DNA from: Callaeas wilsoni
Taxonomy: Eukaryota > Chordata > Aves > Passeriformes > Callaeidae
DNA length: 64,000 bases
Assembly: GCA_013398955.1 (NCBI GenBank)
Contig: VWPU01017524.1
Coordinates: forward strand, 62,001-126,000
Direction of reading: 5' to 3'
The translations under genes and the position numbers were made by a program. This document shows, in pieces, positions 1-14,675 of the stretch. The notes under the pieces are model-generated. The model saw only the letters and a list, made by a program, of their open reading frames with translations. It was not told the DNA's origin and ran no database searches. How positions within the stretch are numbered: the stretch's first letter is position 1; each line of letters begins with the position of its first letter.

Positions 1-3000
1 AATATGTTTTTATCACTTTTCAAACCATAGGTCAAAAAACTGTTAAAGTATCAAAGACACATTTCAGGCATATCAAAGACACCAGTTACATGATGTCACA
101 GCTTTACTAAGTTACCTACATTTGAGGTAACTTCTCCACTCAGCACAGCTCGAACCTGCCCTGCTGCAGGTTTCAGGAAGAGCTCAAGGGTGCGCTGGGC
201 TGAAAGAAGCATCCACGAGGAGACGCATATCAGCATATCGAGCTGAGGAAAAGGGCTTCAGTGAAGAAGGCCCATGTGTGTCACACATCCAGTTGACTTG
301 GTGGTGAAAGTTGAGGGAGGAAACTATCAGTGTCCAGGGTGGCCAACCCCAAACTGTGAGAATGCCATATTTTTTTGCATTTAACTGACAAAATATCACA
401 ATATAATTCTGACTGCACTTTCTAGATCCCCCCTTTACAGTATTATTTTCTTTCCACCAATTCAAGGAGTATAAAACTCCTATGATGCTAAACATTTCTG
501 TTTGCAGCCTTCATTTCTGTGTTTCAAAAGATGAGTCTCTTCAAGCTTTGGGGTTTGATAATGTTATTTAACATCAGTTTCTACTGGAGTCTGTCAAAGT
601 GAGCAATTCAAAGTCATGTTTCACAGGATTCACACTTCTGGAAAAAAAACAAAACAAAAAAATAGAGAAGGGTAAAAGAAAAAATTTTTTAAATTACATA
701 AAAAATTTATGTAAGACAATGGGGATAAAACTCCTGGCGAGAGATATACCTGCCTCTATATTCTTTATATTCTTCTCAGTAAATTCTATGAAATAAAATC
801 TGAAGTACTTAAGTCATCCTTGAAAACTGTACAAGATTCTTATAAATCTAAGATTACCTACAAAAGTTCAGTATTTTCAAAGAACTGAGTTTCAATATCA
901 GTAGGGTGTTTTATATCAGTGTAGCTTGACTCACAAAAAGAAACAACCTTCTCCTTGAACTGGAGACTGACTTACACCTTGTAAACAAATATCAACCTTG
1001 TGACAACTGTGGTGGGACCCTTTTGACCACTGTGCCTTTTCAGAATGAAAAGGAGACCCATGTTTGTCTTTCTTAGGGTTTCTCAAAAGGCAGTCACCTG
1101 TCTAGATTCGTTTACTTTGAGAAGGACCACAAGAAAATAATCAGCTGGAAGTAGTGGAGGCAAAATGTAATTGTGAAAGGACAGTCATTACGAAAAACAG
1201 TCTCACAATATATAAGGCATGCAAAAGAATGTGGCTTTGAAAATAAGCAAAAATTACCATTTTCCTGTTACCTTTTACATCTAAAAATGCAGAAACTGAA
1301 GTATATGCATGTGTTGCAGATGCAGACTCAACAAAATAGGAAAAGAAACACACAAAATATGATTTCAGGGAGAATAGAAGCCATTTCTTCAAATGTTTCT
1401 CCATTTATTTACATTATCTTATACGATGTATAATAGACTGTTTCTTTTTCTTTTCTGTTCATCACAGACATCATTCCTGTAAAGTATTGTGTATGTATAA
1501 TGTTAGGAAAATGGCAGTTTTCAATGTATAATTTTATGATTACACAACAATATTGTACTAAAATTACTATACTGTTATTATTTTGCTACTTGTCTGTATA
1601 TCAACCTATGCTTTCTACCTACCATTCATGATATGAATATTTCTTTATGAAGAAATAAGTATAATTTAATTTTTCACATGATAACATTCTGGTCTTGAAC
1701 TCACTATTCTTTACTTTTAATTTAAAATTTCAGTCCAATTAATGTGTCTTCTGTTAAAAAGCATAGATTTTAGTGGAATGATAGCATTCACTGCTTAAGC
1801 TGCAAATCTGTGTTTGTTCTGTACTAAGTAAATCCATTATCAGAATAAATATGCATCAATAAACTACATAAAGTCAGAAAAACATTTCTAATTGCTTGGA
1901 CCATTATAGTTGATCTAGTTTATCTGATGTTTGTGCAAGAAAATCTTGTGGGAGAACTGAGTTTTTCACACATATAAGATTAAAATGCGACACATATTTT
2001 AAATACTAACCAGCATATTTCTTGCTGCAATCATTTTTCATTGGATTATGAACATATGACAGAATACTTTCAGAGGAATGGGACAAGATGGGATTTACCT
2101 GAACTGACAAGAACAAAAGGGTTTAATGAAGTCTAGAAAATGCACTAAAGGTCACATAAGAAGAACATTGCCTCAATATTGAAAGTCATTTGCAATTAGA
2201 AGCAGAAGTAATTGGATTCTTGTGATACCTCCTTCTTTCCTTTCTATCTGACACACATGGACATTACCTATGACCCTGGATTAAATATTAATAAAATGCA
2301 GATTTAAAATATTAAAACTTTACATTCATGTTAATAAGTACTGTCAATCTATTGAGATTCAACATATGGCTAATTTAAGAGTTAAGATCAGATGTTCATA
2401 ATTCTCTGGATTACCAATGTCTTTTTTTTTTTTACCTTCAGCATTTCACTGTGGAATTAAGAAAAAATAAGTCGGTATTTTTCTGAGGCATCTGAGAAAA
2501 GGAATCATATTTTCAGTGTGGTCTGAGATCAATAATGGTAATAATGACTATAGACAGGTAAAATTTTCTCATTAGGATAAATTCCGGACTGTGAGGTAAG
2601 AAGGTGTCATTAATTAGGAGAAACAAGGACTGTGATATTTGTAAATCCTCATATTAATGTGGTTTTTTTAATCTTGATAAAGAAGAATATTTATATGTCT
2701 ATGAACATATATTTCAGCATGACACTGCAGATAAATGTGACTGGTAATAGATATTTTGAGTGATAGGGTGAAAATCTGCATTTCTGTAGTTTCAGAATCT
2801 TTCCTCAGTTCTTTTCAGAAGTTCAAGTTCTTGATCAGTAAGAGACTCTTCAGGTTATAGGATGTTTCTAATAGCTCTATTTGAACTTGGAACATTTATG
2901 TTAAAGATTTAATATAGACAGTGATTTATGTTCTTACAAGCGGAAAACAACTAACAAGAAGTGCAATCATGGAAGAAATCAGAGCTTGTGGAAATTATAG

Positions 3001-6000
3001 CAAAATTTTAGTTTTGTTTAAGTACAAAACCAGATATTGTGAAAGTTGGGTAGAGTTCCCACTATTTTCTTCCATCTAAAAGGGTAGATCCAGCTTTATA
3101 AAAGCAGCTATATTTCTCTTCTTTAATTCCCCATCTTGTTTTCCATAGTGGGATCTGAACTGCCTGGGTTATGACTGGTTCTAACCTTCTCTGTTGCCTC
3201 TGAATTCTGGACCATCTGCTAACCTGGAGATAGAGAAGGATTGTGTGGGAAGAAACACAATAGACCTACATACAAAACACATTGCTATCTAGCAGGGGTG
3301 AGGAGAGATGGTAAGCTTTGATCTCCACAGACATTATCCTCACTTCTCATATAGGGAAAATGAGAAAAGAAGAAGCTAATGTTGATTAAAACATACTGCT
3401 TCAATTTTAAGCTTTCGAAACGAACTCATTCTAGAGTGAAAGAATTACACCTCACTTTTTGTTTTTTAACATTGAAGGATTTTATGGAAATGTCTTTACT
3501 CCAGATTCAGTCTGAAATATTTCAATAGCTGCTTTTTAAACTTTTCTACTTAAAAAATTGCAAGAGATTTTAAAAGATGATCTATGTCAATGACTTCATC
3601 AACAATCACAATTTTCTAAGTTTCTTTTATAGTTTCTAAGGTTTTTTTATAAGGCTATTTTTCACTTTTGCAAGGAGCTGTAAAAACAATTTTGATCAGT
3701 TCCCTGTGTGCTGTTTGCTTAGTATCAGGCGATACATCAGTACTAGAATTAGTCTTAATCTTCTCAATCTTAATCTTCTTTGTTCTGGCCTTTAATGCTC
3801 AGCTCTCTCTGTACCAACTCTATTAAAAGCATTTAAATCAACAGTGTAATACATTTCTGACAAGGGAGTTTAAGCATAAGCAAAATTAAGGGAACACTAG
3901 TTAAAAAGCATAATCTGAAGTATTCTGATATACAGACTTGAGTTTTTTCTAAATACTGTATATGCAGCACAATGTCCTCCCAGGAATCAGTGTTGCCAGT
4001 TTTCAAGTGATAGCATATAGGTGAAACTGGTGTGAATAAATACTTTGAACTTCTGATTACTGGCTGCCAATGGTCTTTCTTTTTCTGTTTCTATGGAGAT
4101 TGCAGTTAGTTCAGCAAAAAAATTTAAGTGAATTCTCTACAACTGCTATGTCCAACCATTGTAACCACAGGGACTAAAACAGTTTCTCAAAATAGCTAGG
4201 GAGACATACCCAATATTTTGGGAATAGGTTTTTGGCCCTGAGTTAAGACCAAAGTGCAGAATTTCTGTGAAGAGGGATGGCAGGCATGAGGACAGCTCAG
4301 GAACTCAGTTTGATATTTAATATGTATATTACTAAACAATCAAAAGCAATCACAGTGTGAATTTTTTTCCTTGCTTTCACTGCAAAAAGAACACACAGGC
4401 CATAAAATTTCAATTCATTTTTCTATAAATGTAAAATACGTGGCATCTTTTTCATCAGAAATGTAATGATTGTTCTTTGACCTTCATAAGTCAGGAGAGA
4501 AGGTAATTGTCTTTCTCATCTGTGCCAAATCTTGGGGCTCCCAGACCTGAAACCTCAAATTATACACTCTGCTTTTACCAAACTAGACTGCATGAAGCAA
4601 GGATTCTTGTTGTTTCCTTTCTTTTTAGTTTGAAATGTCCAGCATTATAGTAAAACATTGCTACATCTACTGCCTAGTTCTCCTTTATCAAAATCATGTA
4701 TTTCTAAGGTCACTGCTATGTTGACACACAGGAAAGATTTGAAGACTGAGCCTTTGGCTTACCTGCAGATTCAGAGAGGGTTGGAGTAATAAGGAGGGGA
4801 GTAGAAGAGCTTCAGGTGATGCTTCCTTTTATGTTCCCCTGCACTGATGGGAAAATGTCTGTGTTCACTTCTAAGGAAAGATTTTACCCACGTTACAGGC
4901 TGCATGTTGGGACTTTTGATGATAAACCAGTAAATTCTGGATGTGTAACAAGCCTACGCTTCTTTTCTGCTATATTAATAATGTTGCACTAGCTTTGAAC
5001 CTATCTCCTGAAAAAAGGTAATAAGCTTAGGGAGTTTATTAGACAATGACATTTACTGGTTTGTCTGAAGGAAAACGGGAAGATATTGAATTAATCTGAG
5101 GGAAATTCAGAAACTCTTCAACAAATAGAGAGCAAATATTAGAGTCTCTCTTTTTTCTTTAATTCTTGAATGAATCTGTCCCTCTTTTGAAAGCAGAAAT
5201 GTATATAACCTTTTTTATTACAAATAATCAGTGTAAATATAATCATCAGAATTACTAGTAGATAAACTTACTGCTAACTATTTTATGTACCTTTAAAATT
5301 GATATTGTAAACCAAACATTTAAATCAAATTTCTCTTCCAGCTAATAGAGAGCAGTAATTAAACACCAGGTTCCTTAAATCATATTCTATCACAGCCTTC
5401 ATGTTTCCCATCACACTACATATGGTCCAATTGTTTACAGATGACAAAAAAAAAATCCCTGCTCAGATGTTAAATCAAGATGTTTTCTTCACTTTCAAAT
5501 GGTAGGCTGGCAGCCAACTTTTACAATGAGCTATTCTGAGTTAGAAATGAATAAATAAATAAATAAAAATAGAACCAACCAACACTAAAAGGAATAGAAA
5601 AGAAAGGAAAAGAAGAGTTTTGGACATTAGGCCTCTCAATATCAGGGCCTGCCAAAATGAAGCAGTTTCTAAACTGTGTACTCAACCCCGTGTCAGATTA
5701 ATTTCTTGGGAAGTTTATCTTTTTTGTGCACATTAGATGCAAGGCTAGAAAAATCAAGAGGGAAATGTTTTATAGTCATAAATAGGTAACGTGACTTCAA
5801 AGCATAGGCAGAGTTTTCCCATTGGTGCTTTGGCAGCCTGAATTTCATAGTCTTAAATAGAAGAAGATTAAAGCATATCAGGGCTTGACTCTGCCGTAGT
5901 GCCACTGCAAATTTAGAATAATTCCTTTGTATGCTTGTCTGAAACAAGTACAAGTACAGAAAAGAAGCAGGGTCAAATACTGAATTTTTACAGTGCAGTT

Positions 6001-8892
6001 ATTACTGACACTTCTATGAGATTCCGTTTTGGAAAAAGAAGAGGGGGTCACAAGTTCTCAGGCCACAGAGGACAGGAGCACATATTGAAACCTTTAACCT
6101 CCAAAACTATCACAAGACAATGTGTTTTGAGTATACCGTGTCCAGCTTTTTTGAATATATTCCCACAAGGGAGGGGAAAATAAAGAATGAAATGGAGTCC
6201 CAAAGACAGTAATATGGTATGTTCAAAACTCATCTGCATTTTTACTTTGTTTTGTATCACAGGGACAGCGGGATTAACATGCTCTGCCTTATTTTGATTC
6301 CAGCTTTTGGCTTCCCCAGATGTTTGAAGCTGTGTGATGCAAATTTTCAAGCTATTTGTTTCTGATTGTCTGGAAGAAGTTGTCGTGTATTAATTTAAAG
6401 CTAAAACTGTACAAAAAGTATAATTGGAACAGAGGGTTTTGACTGTGCCAAAGGGCTCTGCTGAGACAGTGGAAATACACTGCCGCATGGGCTTCTGAAA
6501 CTGATTTCTCTACGTGACTGAGGCAGTGACTTAAAATGTACTTTCAAAATAGAAATAGATAAGGATATTATGCTTTTTAGTTTGTTTAATGGTGAAAGAT
6601 AGCCCTTTATCTAACAACCTGGAACACAGCAAACTGGCTTTTTTTAGATTCTCTCTTCCAATAGCCTTTCTCCTGAGTCACACAAAACAAAAAATAACTA
6701 AATCAACTACACAAAAAAACTGCCTTTCTACCTCAGCTTTGCTGTGCCAGTCTGCTGTCTAAGCCTTGAGCCAAGTTGCACCTATTTCTCAGTGTTGTTT
6801 TCACTGAGAAAGGTACAATTCTGATTCACAGGCATACCATGACTGCCCAATAATTGTTTATTTGTGCAGCTCTTGCCATGATCCTGAGCACCTCATAGGT
6901 CAATTTTTAAGGCAACAGTAGAAGTTTCTTTCCATTTGCAGCCCCAGCTTCTGCAGACAGTTACTGATGGGTAGGAAAATGCTAGAAGGCTAATGGATTT
7001 TAGCAAGCTATTGTGGTGGCAAGTTTAATCTTATGTGCTTGAGTGTACTTTGATGCTGCAAAATATTGGTGACTCGTATTTCCTGATATACACAAACATA
7101 AATTGGATACTATTACTTGAAAAATAGTAAGAAGTGTCTATATTAATTTCACTTGAAGTTTTCAGCTGATGTTTGAGGGAAGTCAGAAGAAGAATGTCAA
7201 ATTAGCAATATCAACTAACTACTTTATTGTGGACAACTTTTTTGATAAATGAAAAAGGATATTAATCACAGCCTTGAAAAATCATCTTGCTCTGATTTCT
7301 ATGGACCTACCATAGACATAGCATGCATTTAAAAATTATACACCCATTGCTTTAAGGGCAATATTTGCAAATGAGTTAGATATTTTCTGGCTTTAGGAAC
7401 AGAAAGAGTAGTGATATTTCATAAAATGATTGCTGTTTTAATCTTAACAATTAGGAACAGAAAGGCAACCTTTAAATATCAAGAAAACATACACTCTATG
7501 TAATAGAAATTTTAATGTTGTTTGAAAGGATGAAAAGAAATGCATGCACCATAAATAAATTTTATACTATTTTATACGTCTCAAATAAGTCATAGCATTT
7601 TAATGAAGGCATGACAAAATAAAAAGCTACCTTTTTTAATACTAAAAGTATTTAATGTCTAGATTTAAAGCATGCAGAGGAAAGTTGAATGGTAAGACTT
7701 CTTTGTAGTCCACAAGAATGGCTATGCACAGTCCTAAACCAGTGCTCACATAACAATGTGGTGAGATTGCTAATTAACAAATTCAAGGTATCTGAATTAT
7801 GATACACTGCATATCTACATTTAAATCAGCAGATGAGACTTGCATTTGCATTCTTAATATGTAAAGATTGCAAGTATATGTCACAGTCAGTGACAAATAT
7901 AAGCTGAATGAGAATTTAGATTCCTAGGTTCTCTCTTGTCTCTGTCCCTCACACATGGTGTGTCCTTGAAGTACAACATAATGGCTTTGACTTTCAGATT
8001 ATCTTCCCTGAGGTGACATGCACTTACTTAAACAAGTGAATATTTATTTGCTTCTTTTCCAACAGAAAGTCCTAAGGTTTTTTTGTTTGATATGTGTTGG
8101 ATCCAATTAAAAGTTTGTGAAATATTTTGAGCTCATTTAATAAAGTTTATAAAGGACAGCTGAAGTACTACCAAAGTACCACCAATAGCCTGCAGAGAGA
8201 ATACAATAGGAGTAAACTATAATGCAAGCAAAAATATCTGTTTTATGACTGGATTCTGTTTGAACAAACATTGTTATTATCCATCTGGGTCTGCAAGCGC
8301 ATACATGTAAGGATAGGTTTATATGGGTGTTTTCCAAGAATAGTTAAATAGGCTATGGCTCATTATGGATGTGTTTAAGTAGAGATTTGTCTTGTCAGGA
8401 TGGAGAGGGAAGACGGGAAAGACAGAGCAAGCACAAAAGTAGCTTTTTGTATAGCAAGTGTTCCCTCCCTCAGAATTCTTTCTGGCTGGTCAAGATTTTG
8501 AGCTGGAAAGACAGATTCTCATTTGATCTTATGATACATTTCTCTAAGATTTATGCAAACATGAACAAAGAAAGGTAAAATAAATGCAAAAAGGCTTGTG
8601 GGAGAGGAACAGAGAGGAACTTTTTGTACCTAACACATTCAAAGGAATGAAATGAAGAGCTAAATCCTGAAAATTCTTACAACACTTTGATAACAGAGAT
8701 TTTTAAACAGTCTATAGAGCTAGAAGTCCAGCTTGCTTTATTGCATTAAACTAGTAAGTTTCTCTTTTGAAGTTTTGGAGGTTTTTAAAAGGAAACCAAA
8801 CCTAAACTTAAAATATAAGTTGCTGTATATGTTCAGGTATAATTTCATGGACACAGTCTAGGTTAGTGAGCCCTCCAAAAAGAGTGTTTGGT
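1..8892. other. Unannotated AT-rich sequence
   Basis: No gene, RNA gene or recognisable transposon was found in this stretch. Reading frames reach about 100 codons on either strand, overlap one another and resemble no known family. The only simple repeat of note is a short AAAT run near 5.55 kb, listed separately. Ancient repeats too diverged to recognise by eye could be present. Confidence 0.6.
5545..5570. repeat. Short (AAAT)n microsatellite
   Basis: About six imperfect copies of a tetranucleotide read AAAT/AAATA. It is short and ordinary for AT-rich intergenic DNA. Confidence 0.8.
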
Positions 8893-9090
8893 ACATAAAA
8901 CTGAAAAACAGGAGATTAATTAATCCTTAGTTGTTATTTGTAGGGCTAGTCTACATAAACTACAGGACTGAAAAGGATTACAAAGCACAAAATTAGGGCT
9001 TGGGCCATAAAACTTTGAAAACCAGAAGATTAATTCTTCCTTAGCTGTTATTTGTACAGCACTTCTATGTAAGATATAGGATTGATAAAA
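8893..9090. repeat. Diverged tandem duplication, unit about 113 bp
   Basis: Two related blocks lie at 8893-8973 and 9006-9090, offset by about 113 bases. Shared words in the same order are CATAAAACT, AGATTAATT, CCTTAG, TGTTATTTGTA and a closing GGA/T-TGA-AAA. Scattered substitutions and small indels separate the copies, so the duplication is old. Neither copy matches a mobile element I recognise, and no reading frame is shared. Confidence 0.75.
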
Positions 9091-12000
9091 CAGTTATATG
9101 ACAACAAATCTGCAAAGCCGTAATATAAGACATAATTTATATAATGTATATAATATTAAATATAGTACAAATAAAAGTGGTACTTACATTCTAATTTCTC
9201 CTTATATTTTAATCAAAATATGAACACATTGTTGTCACTAGTGGAGGAAACACATTTGATTTTTGAAAAAGAGTGCTTGAATCATTTTATCCACCCTCTT
9301 CAGTTTGTAACACACTTAATGGTATAGAAAATTCATTATGTTGACCAAAATAAAAGCAACATGAATGGGACAGAAAGGGCTACCTGGGTTGTTAAGAATA
9401 AACTATTAATTAGCAAAATTAGGCCAAGGGTAAATGCATTTTGGAAAAACCAAGGACTGGATCTCAGTCTTTACTTCCCAGTAACCAGAGGTACCATAAC
9501 ATGAGAAAACAGTATAGACAAACCTTGTGGAAATGCAGCTGAAGAAGAAAGAGGAAACGGTGGACAGATGGAGCCAAATTATTTGGCCTACATAGAAAAC
9601 CTACTCTTCCTTTTTTTTTAATCATTTCCTAAAGTTTTGAAAATACACTATATTCAGCTCACTTAGGCAAAAAAACCCTCTTCTGTTTCTTTCTATGTTT
9701 AAGGAATACCAGATAAAACTAGCAGATGATATCTCAAATCTTCTGCCACAACGTGATTCCTAGAGGTTGGATACCTGATTTGAGCAAAAATCAAATCCAG
9801 CACGGAGACTTCAAATACTCTTTGGACTAATCAAAAATTACAGAGAAGACAGGTCTGAAGCTAGTCCTCTCCTTCACAAGATAAGATCTAAGGTCCCAAG
9901 GAGTATTTGCTCACAGTCTGGAATACCATAAGGTGTCTAAATTAAATATCTGCTGTTTCCAGTTTTGCACCTCTCATACCCCTTGCATATCTGCATTGAA
10001 AATCAGTATTCAGGTAGTTTCTAAATTACTACAAATCTTTTTCCAGATTTAATTTCTTGGAGGAAGAATTCTCAAGTCATGCCACTATGTCCTGGAGTAG
10101 TGTCTGTGCTGGCACCCATGAAGGAATGCACAGGAGGCAATGGAAGAGAGTGAGGAGCAGGGAGCAGAGATCTGGCAAAACCTAAAACTGGGTGTTCTCA
10201 CCCAACATCTGGGGTGTCACGTCACAGTGGAAAGGCAAGAATATGGGTTTTCTCTGCAGACTGGTAAGTAAAATCTAAGGAGTAATTGATGCCTTAGTAG
10301 TTGAGTATAAATAAGCCAATTTAGTTTTCAGATATGCATATCACTTTTGTCACTAGTTTTTATTGCCTTTACTAAAGGAATATGGTACTGGAAGTTTAAA
10401 AATAAGAAACTTTTGTAGGTCATCTACTTAATCTTTCTGGCAATTCTGAATTGTTCCCTGCAGTACATTTTCGACTTCTTTGTCATTTTCCAAATTAAAA
10501 ACAAAAGTAATGTATGTAAAAATATTAAATTAACATTTATTTGACAATAAAGTAAATTACATTTATATGTGAATTTCTCAATTAGTCCTGCAAAGCTTCC
10601 TTGGGACCACTATGCTGTTAAATCAGTAATATATTTTTATGTTGCATTAAAGAGAGATACCAACTTTGTGTTAAGGAAACAGCACTTTAATTTTCTTTAT
10701 AAGTTCAGAAATTGTGGAATGATTTCTTTTTATATATATAAAAGGAGACAATATGATAACACTAGAAACTGATTTTGTTTATAAACAAAGTGGGAGTACA
10801 CAGAGAGGCAACTGAATATTTCTTCTATTTCCTGACAATGTACAGCTACACTTTTCCTGGTAAATTCTTTGTAAATACATTAACAATTTCTTTTTTGATA
10901 AGAGAATTTCACTTGAATTTCATGAGTTCTGCACCCCTTAAATTATTGTATGGCAAATAGACAAGAAATTTAGGCTACAATGCTCCAACACAGCCTTTTT
11001 GGCGTTGTCTTTAATGCTATAAAATTCACTCATGAATAAACAACTTGTAAAGTCCAAGTGGAAAGCTATGCTCCAGTTCAGAAGGAAGATTAATTAGCTA
11101 AGATGAGCATTGGATGGTCTTGATCTTCTCCAGCTACTGTCAAGAAAGACGAAGCTAAAAACTTTTAGCTTATTTCCACCAAGACCCTTTGCTGAGATAA
11201 CTCTCCTATATCTAAGACAGCACTATGAAAAATACCCCAGAAGTAAAAAACCTGACCTTTTACAAGTCTCCAGAATGGTCTCTTGTCAATAACCGTATGT
11301 AGACTTTTTTGACAGCTGTTGGAATACCTGGGTTGTAATTTCTTACTAACATAGCCAACTCAGATGTCCTTCTTGAATGCCAATAGTAAGGTGTTCATAT
11401 ATGTACAGAGATGTTGCATGTACTTAATAAAGCTTCTACACTGATTGCTGCAGTTTCTCTGTGCAGACATAAAATACAAGATGTATCTGCCAATAGTCAT
11501 GTTAATTCTAGCAGCAATTTGTCTGAAGATGTCAGTCTTCCTGTATCTGTATCAAAAGAGTCATCAGATTTATTTATGAAAAACAATTGTTTGCTACCAA
11601 TCTCAAAAGTTAACTGATGGATGTCCTAGTGTATCGCCTGATGGATCTTAAATGACAGTAATACAACCCACCCTACAGGATTTATAGACCAAATTTTAAA
11701 TTTTGGATACTTGTGTAGAAAATCAGTAAACTGAGTAGAAGAATAAGTTATTTCCCACTGGAACAAATAACAAGACATCAACATGTGCTAAAAGTAGAAA
11801 TGAAACAATATTTTCCCTCTATTTAAATTTTTATTAACAATTCTCCAAACGTGATCATTTTTTTTGTTGCAGACCAGAAATGTAATTACTCCATAGGCAT
11901 TACCATGAGTCCTGTTAATTCTGAATCTTTGTAAAAGTCTGGGTACTTTTAAGATCTCGCAAGAAGACTTGTTAAAACATTTCTAGTTTGAAAAGTTTTA

Positions 12001-14570
12001 AATACTAAAGAAAAAGCATTTTAGGTATATCCTGTGAAGCATGTGAGGTTCATCAATAACTATTGTTTTCTCTCAGTTCAGGTGGAGAAAGAGTCAGACC
12101 TCATTCTAAACAGAACCAGTTCATATTTTATTCCTATTGCATTTTTAATTTTGCTAAGATTGAACCTGATGCCTCAAACACATAAAAAATCCCCCAAAAT
12201 AGCTAATCATAAACGAGATCACGAAAGTGGTGGAACAGAGCAGTTAGATGTGGCTCTGTTGGATTCTCACTGCAAGCTTTTACAACACTCACTTTCCAAA
12301 GTGTCTTGTGAAATTATTTCTTGCTCCTACTCAAGTAATAGGAAAAAATTAAATAGGCAATCTATGTGGGCACACTGGAAAATGAGCTAAAATTGTGCTA
12401 TCTTTCCTTTATAATTAATCTTATTTCCCAACTCATTTTTACCATATAGTAGTGACTGATAGAGCAATGAAACAGGCCAAAATGTACATCATAAATTGCC
12501 CATTTGTATGATGATCTTGCACGTTTTGTAGATCCAGTGGTACAAAGTTCTTACAACAAAAACAAAAATCTAGATTTTGTAATATCTAGGTCTGTCAGCC
12601 TACTATATCCTTGGGCTATTACTCATCCTTTCATCCTGTAAAATAATGAGTTGCCTTGGAGAAACTAGGGCCCTGGAGAACACTGGAAAAGCGTAAGTTC
12701 TATAACTATTCCTGAAAGTCCCTACAAAAACATCACCAAAATTATCTATTTGCATAACCTGAGTTGTAAATCTTACAAAATACATAGCTGAAATAATTTA
12801 TAACTCTACTTATCTAATTTTTTCCCTTCTTCTTAAGCCCATGATTTGCTACACAGTTGCACAGTCCTTCAAGAGTTTAATTTTTGATGCTGAATCATTA
12901 AGTAACATCCTTGTGTAGTTGAAATGACGTGGCTGCTCTTATCTGGGTAATAGGAATCTTCTCCTACATATACACTTATTTGCATTCCATAAACTAGCGT
13001 GGTGTAACTAAACATGCATTCATCAGTGGCATGTAAAACAAAGATGAAAAGGAACTACCTAAAGAATTCATAGCACATTCCACTTAGCCAATCAAAGGAA
13101 CTTTACATCAGCTTTCCAAGGATTGTTAGAATATTGCTATGCTCTAATTTTTTAACACTTTGCCACCGGGACGAAAAAGGACTAGTATTTAAAACAATTG
13201 AATCTATATGGTCTTTTAATGTAAAAATATTTTGGAGTGTTTCTCTTCATTAACACATAAACCTGGAGGCAGGTAAACAAACAAGAAACTATTCCAGGCA
13301 TGAGCACATAAACCCACAAATTTTCTACTTCAGAACACAGCTCTGAGATACTTTGACACTTGGTGCACACAGATGAAAAATATTCCATGCAAAAAATATT
13401 CTCATTATGTTATTCAAAGTGTTCTTCAAGTTAATATCATATTCTCCATCTGTCTATTACTCTGGCCAATTCTACCTCCAACATGGTTAGTAGTTTCCAT
13501 AAGTGACACTTGTATCTGAAATGTACCTACAATGAAAATAACAATTAACAAGCTTAAAAGTGGGCTCAGCAGATGAGCTTTTCACTATTTCCCTCTGCTC
13601 AGTTTGCATAGTAAGACAAGGCAGCTCTCACAGATCCTTTGCAATTTCAGTGCTGCAGGATGATGTACTGGCATCTTAAGGATGCCCTCTCCACACAGTA
13701 GCACTCTTTAAATAAATTAGAAGAGTATGAAAATGCTACTCATATTCAGTTATAACTCTTTATAATTAACAATTTATTCTGGGAAAAAAAATTGAGTACA
13801 TTCCATGAAAAAGATAGATAATATGGTGTAAACCAACAGCAGGTTTATGGGATTGTGTTAGTTACTGAATAGTGATAATTTACTGTAAGATAATTGCCCC
13901 TGCATAGAAAAGGTTTGCTCTGTTTCAGAGTTTTGCTACATTTTCCATAATGACTTTAAATTAAATTAGTCTGCCCAATTCTTAGCATCCAAAACATTGT
14001 AATTCCTCTAGCATTTTTTAGTAAATATTCTATAATTACCACTGCAAGGATCAGAAGAATTTGGAAGCTCTTAGAGGACAGGAGAAATAGATATATGAAG
14101 AATTTTTTAAAGAAAATAAATGAAGATTATTCCTTCAAGGCATTAAATCTAGTCTTGAATATCTGACAGTTGTTTCGCTCTCAAAAATTTATCTTGTATA
14201 ACATATTAATAATTTTCTGTTTTCAGCCATTAGAAAAAGAAATCACAGGGCATGATAGGGTATTTTAGAGAGGGTTTTGGTGATTCAGTTGGGTTTTTTT
14301 TCAAGAAGGGTGGTAGGGAACTACTTACATAGTATTGTTTATAAAAATTAGTAGTTATTCTTCTCAGAGCATTTAAGATAGGTTTATCTTGACCTCCCTT
14401 GTCTAAATACAGTTTTGAAGGGAATGTTTTGGTGCACTCTAAGGTCAGTGGAAGTGCCTTCGACATGAAATAGTTAATATATCTACTTTAGCCAGAAAAA
14501 GACAGAAAAACATATATTTTTCAGTCAGTAAAAACTCTTCTTTCCAGGAAAAGAAACAAATTCGGGCATT
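9091..14570. other. Unannotated AT-rich sequence
   Basis: No supported gene or element. The longest frame, 12034-12390 plus, encodes 118 residues without recognisable motifs and with a composition typical of translated AT-rich noncoding DNA. A slightly GC-richer patch at about 10.08-10.25 kb shows nothing I can identify. Confidence 0.6.
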
Positions 14571-14585
14571 AGCGCCACCACCCGG
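14571..14585 (-). promoter_or_regulatory. Candidate CTCF-like motif (weak)
   Basis: The minus strand reads CCGGGTGGTGGCGCT. This agrees with the CTCF core consensus (CCASYAGRKGGCRS) at about 12 of 14 positions, differing at the Y and A positions. It sits in a small CpG-bearing patch inside very AT-rich DNA, where such a string is unlikely but not impossible by chance. Binding is an inference; only the motif is seen. Confidence 0.3.
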
Positions 14586-14625
14586 GAAATCTAGGGGGAC
14601 AAAAAGTGATGATGGTCTGGTTACC

Positions 14626-14675
14626 TAAAAAACCCAATAAAAAAATTAAAAATAATTTTAAAAAAAATTTAAAAC
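14626..14675. repeat. A-rich low-complexity tract
   Basis: About 50 bases are composed almost entirely of A with scattered T and a few C. They lie just downstream of the GC-richer patch at 14560-14600. The pairing could be an eroded retroposed fragment with its tail, but no target-site duplication or source sequence was recognised. Confidence 0.6.

Noticed and set aside
12034..12390. Plus-strand frame of 118 codons
   Set aside because: No recognisable domain, no splice-site or promoter context, and length within what chance gives in 64 kb of six frames.
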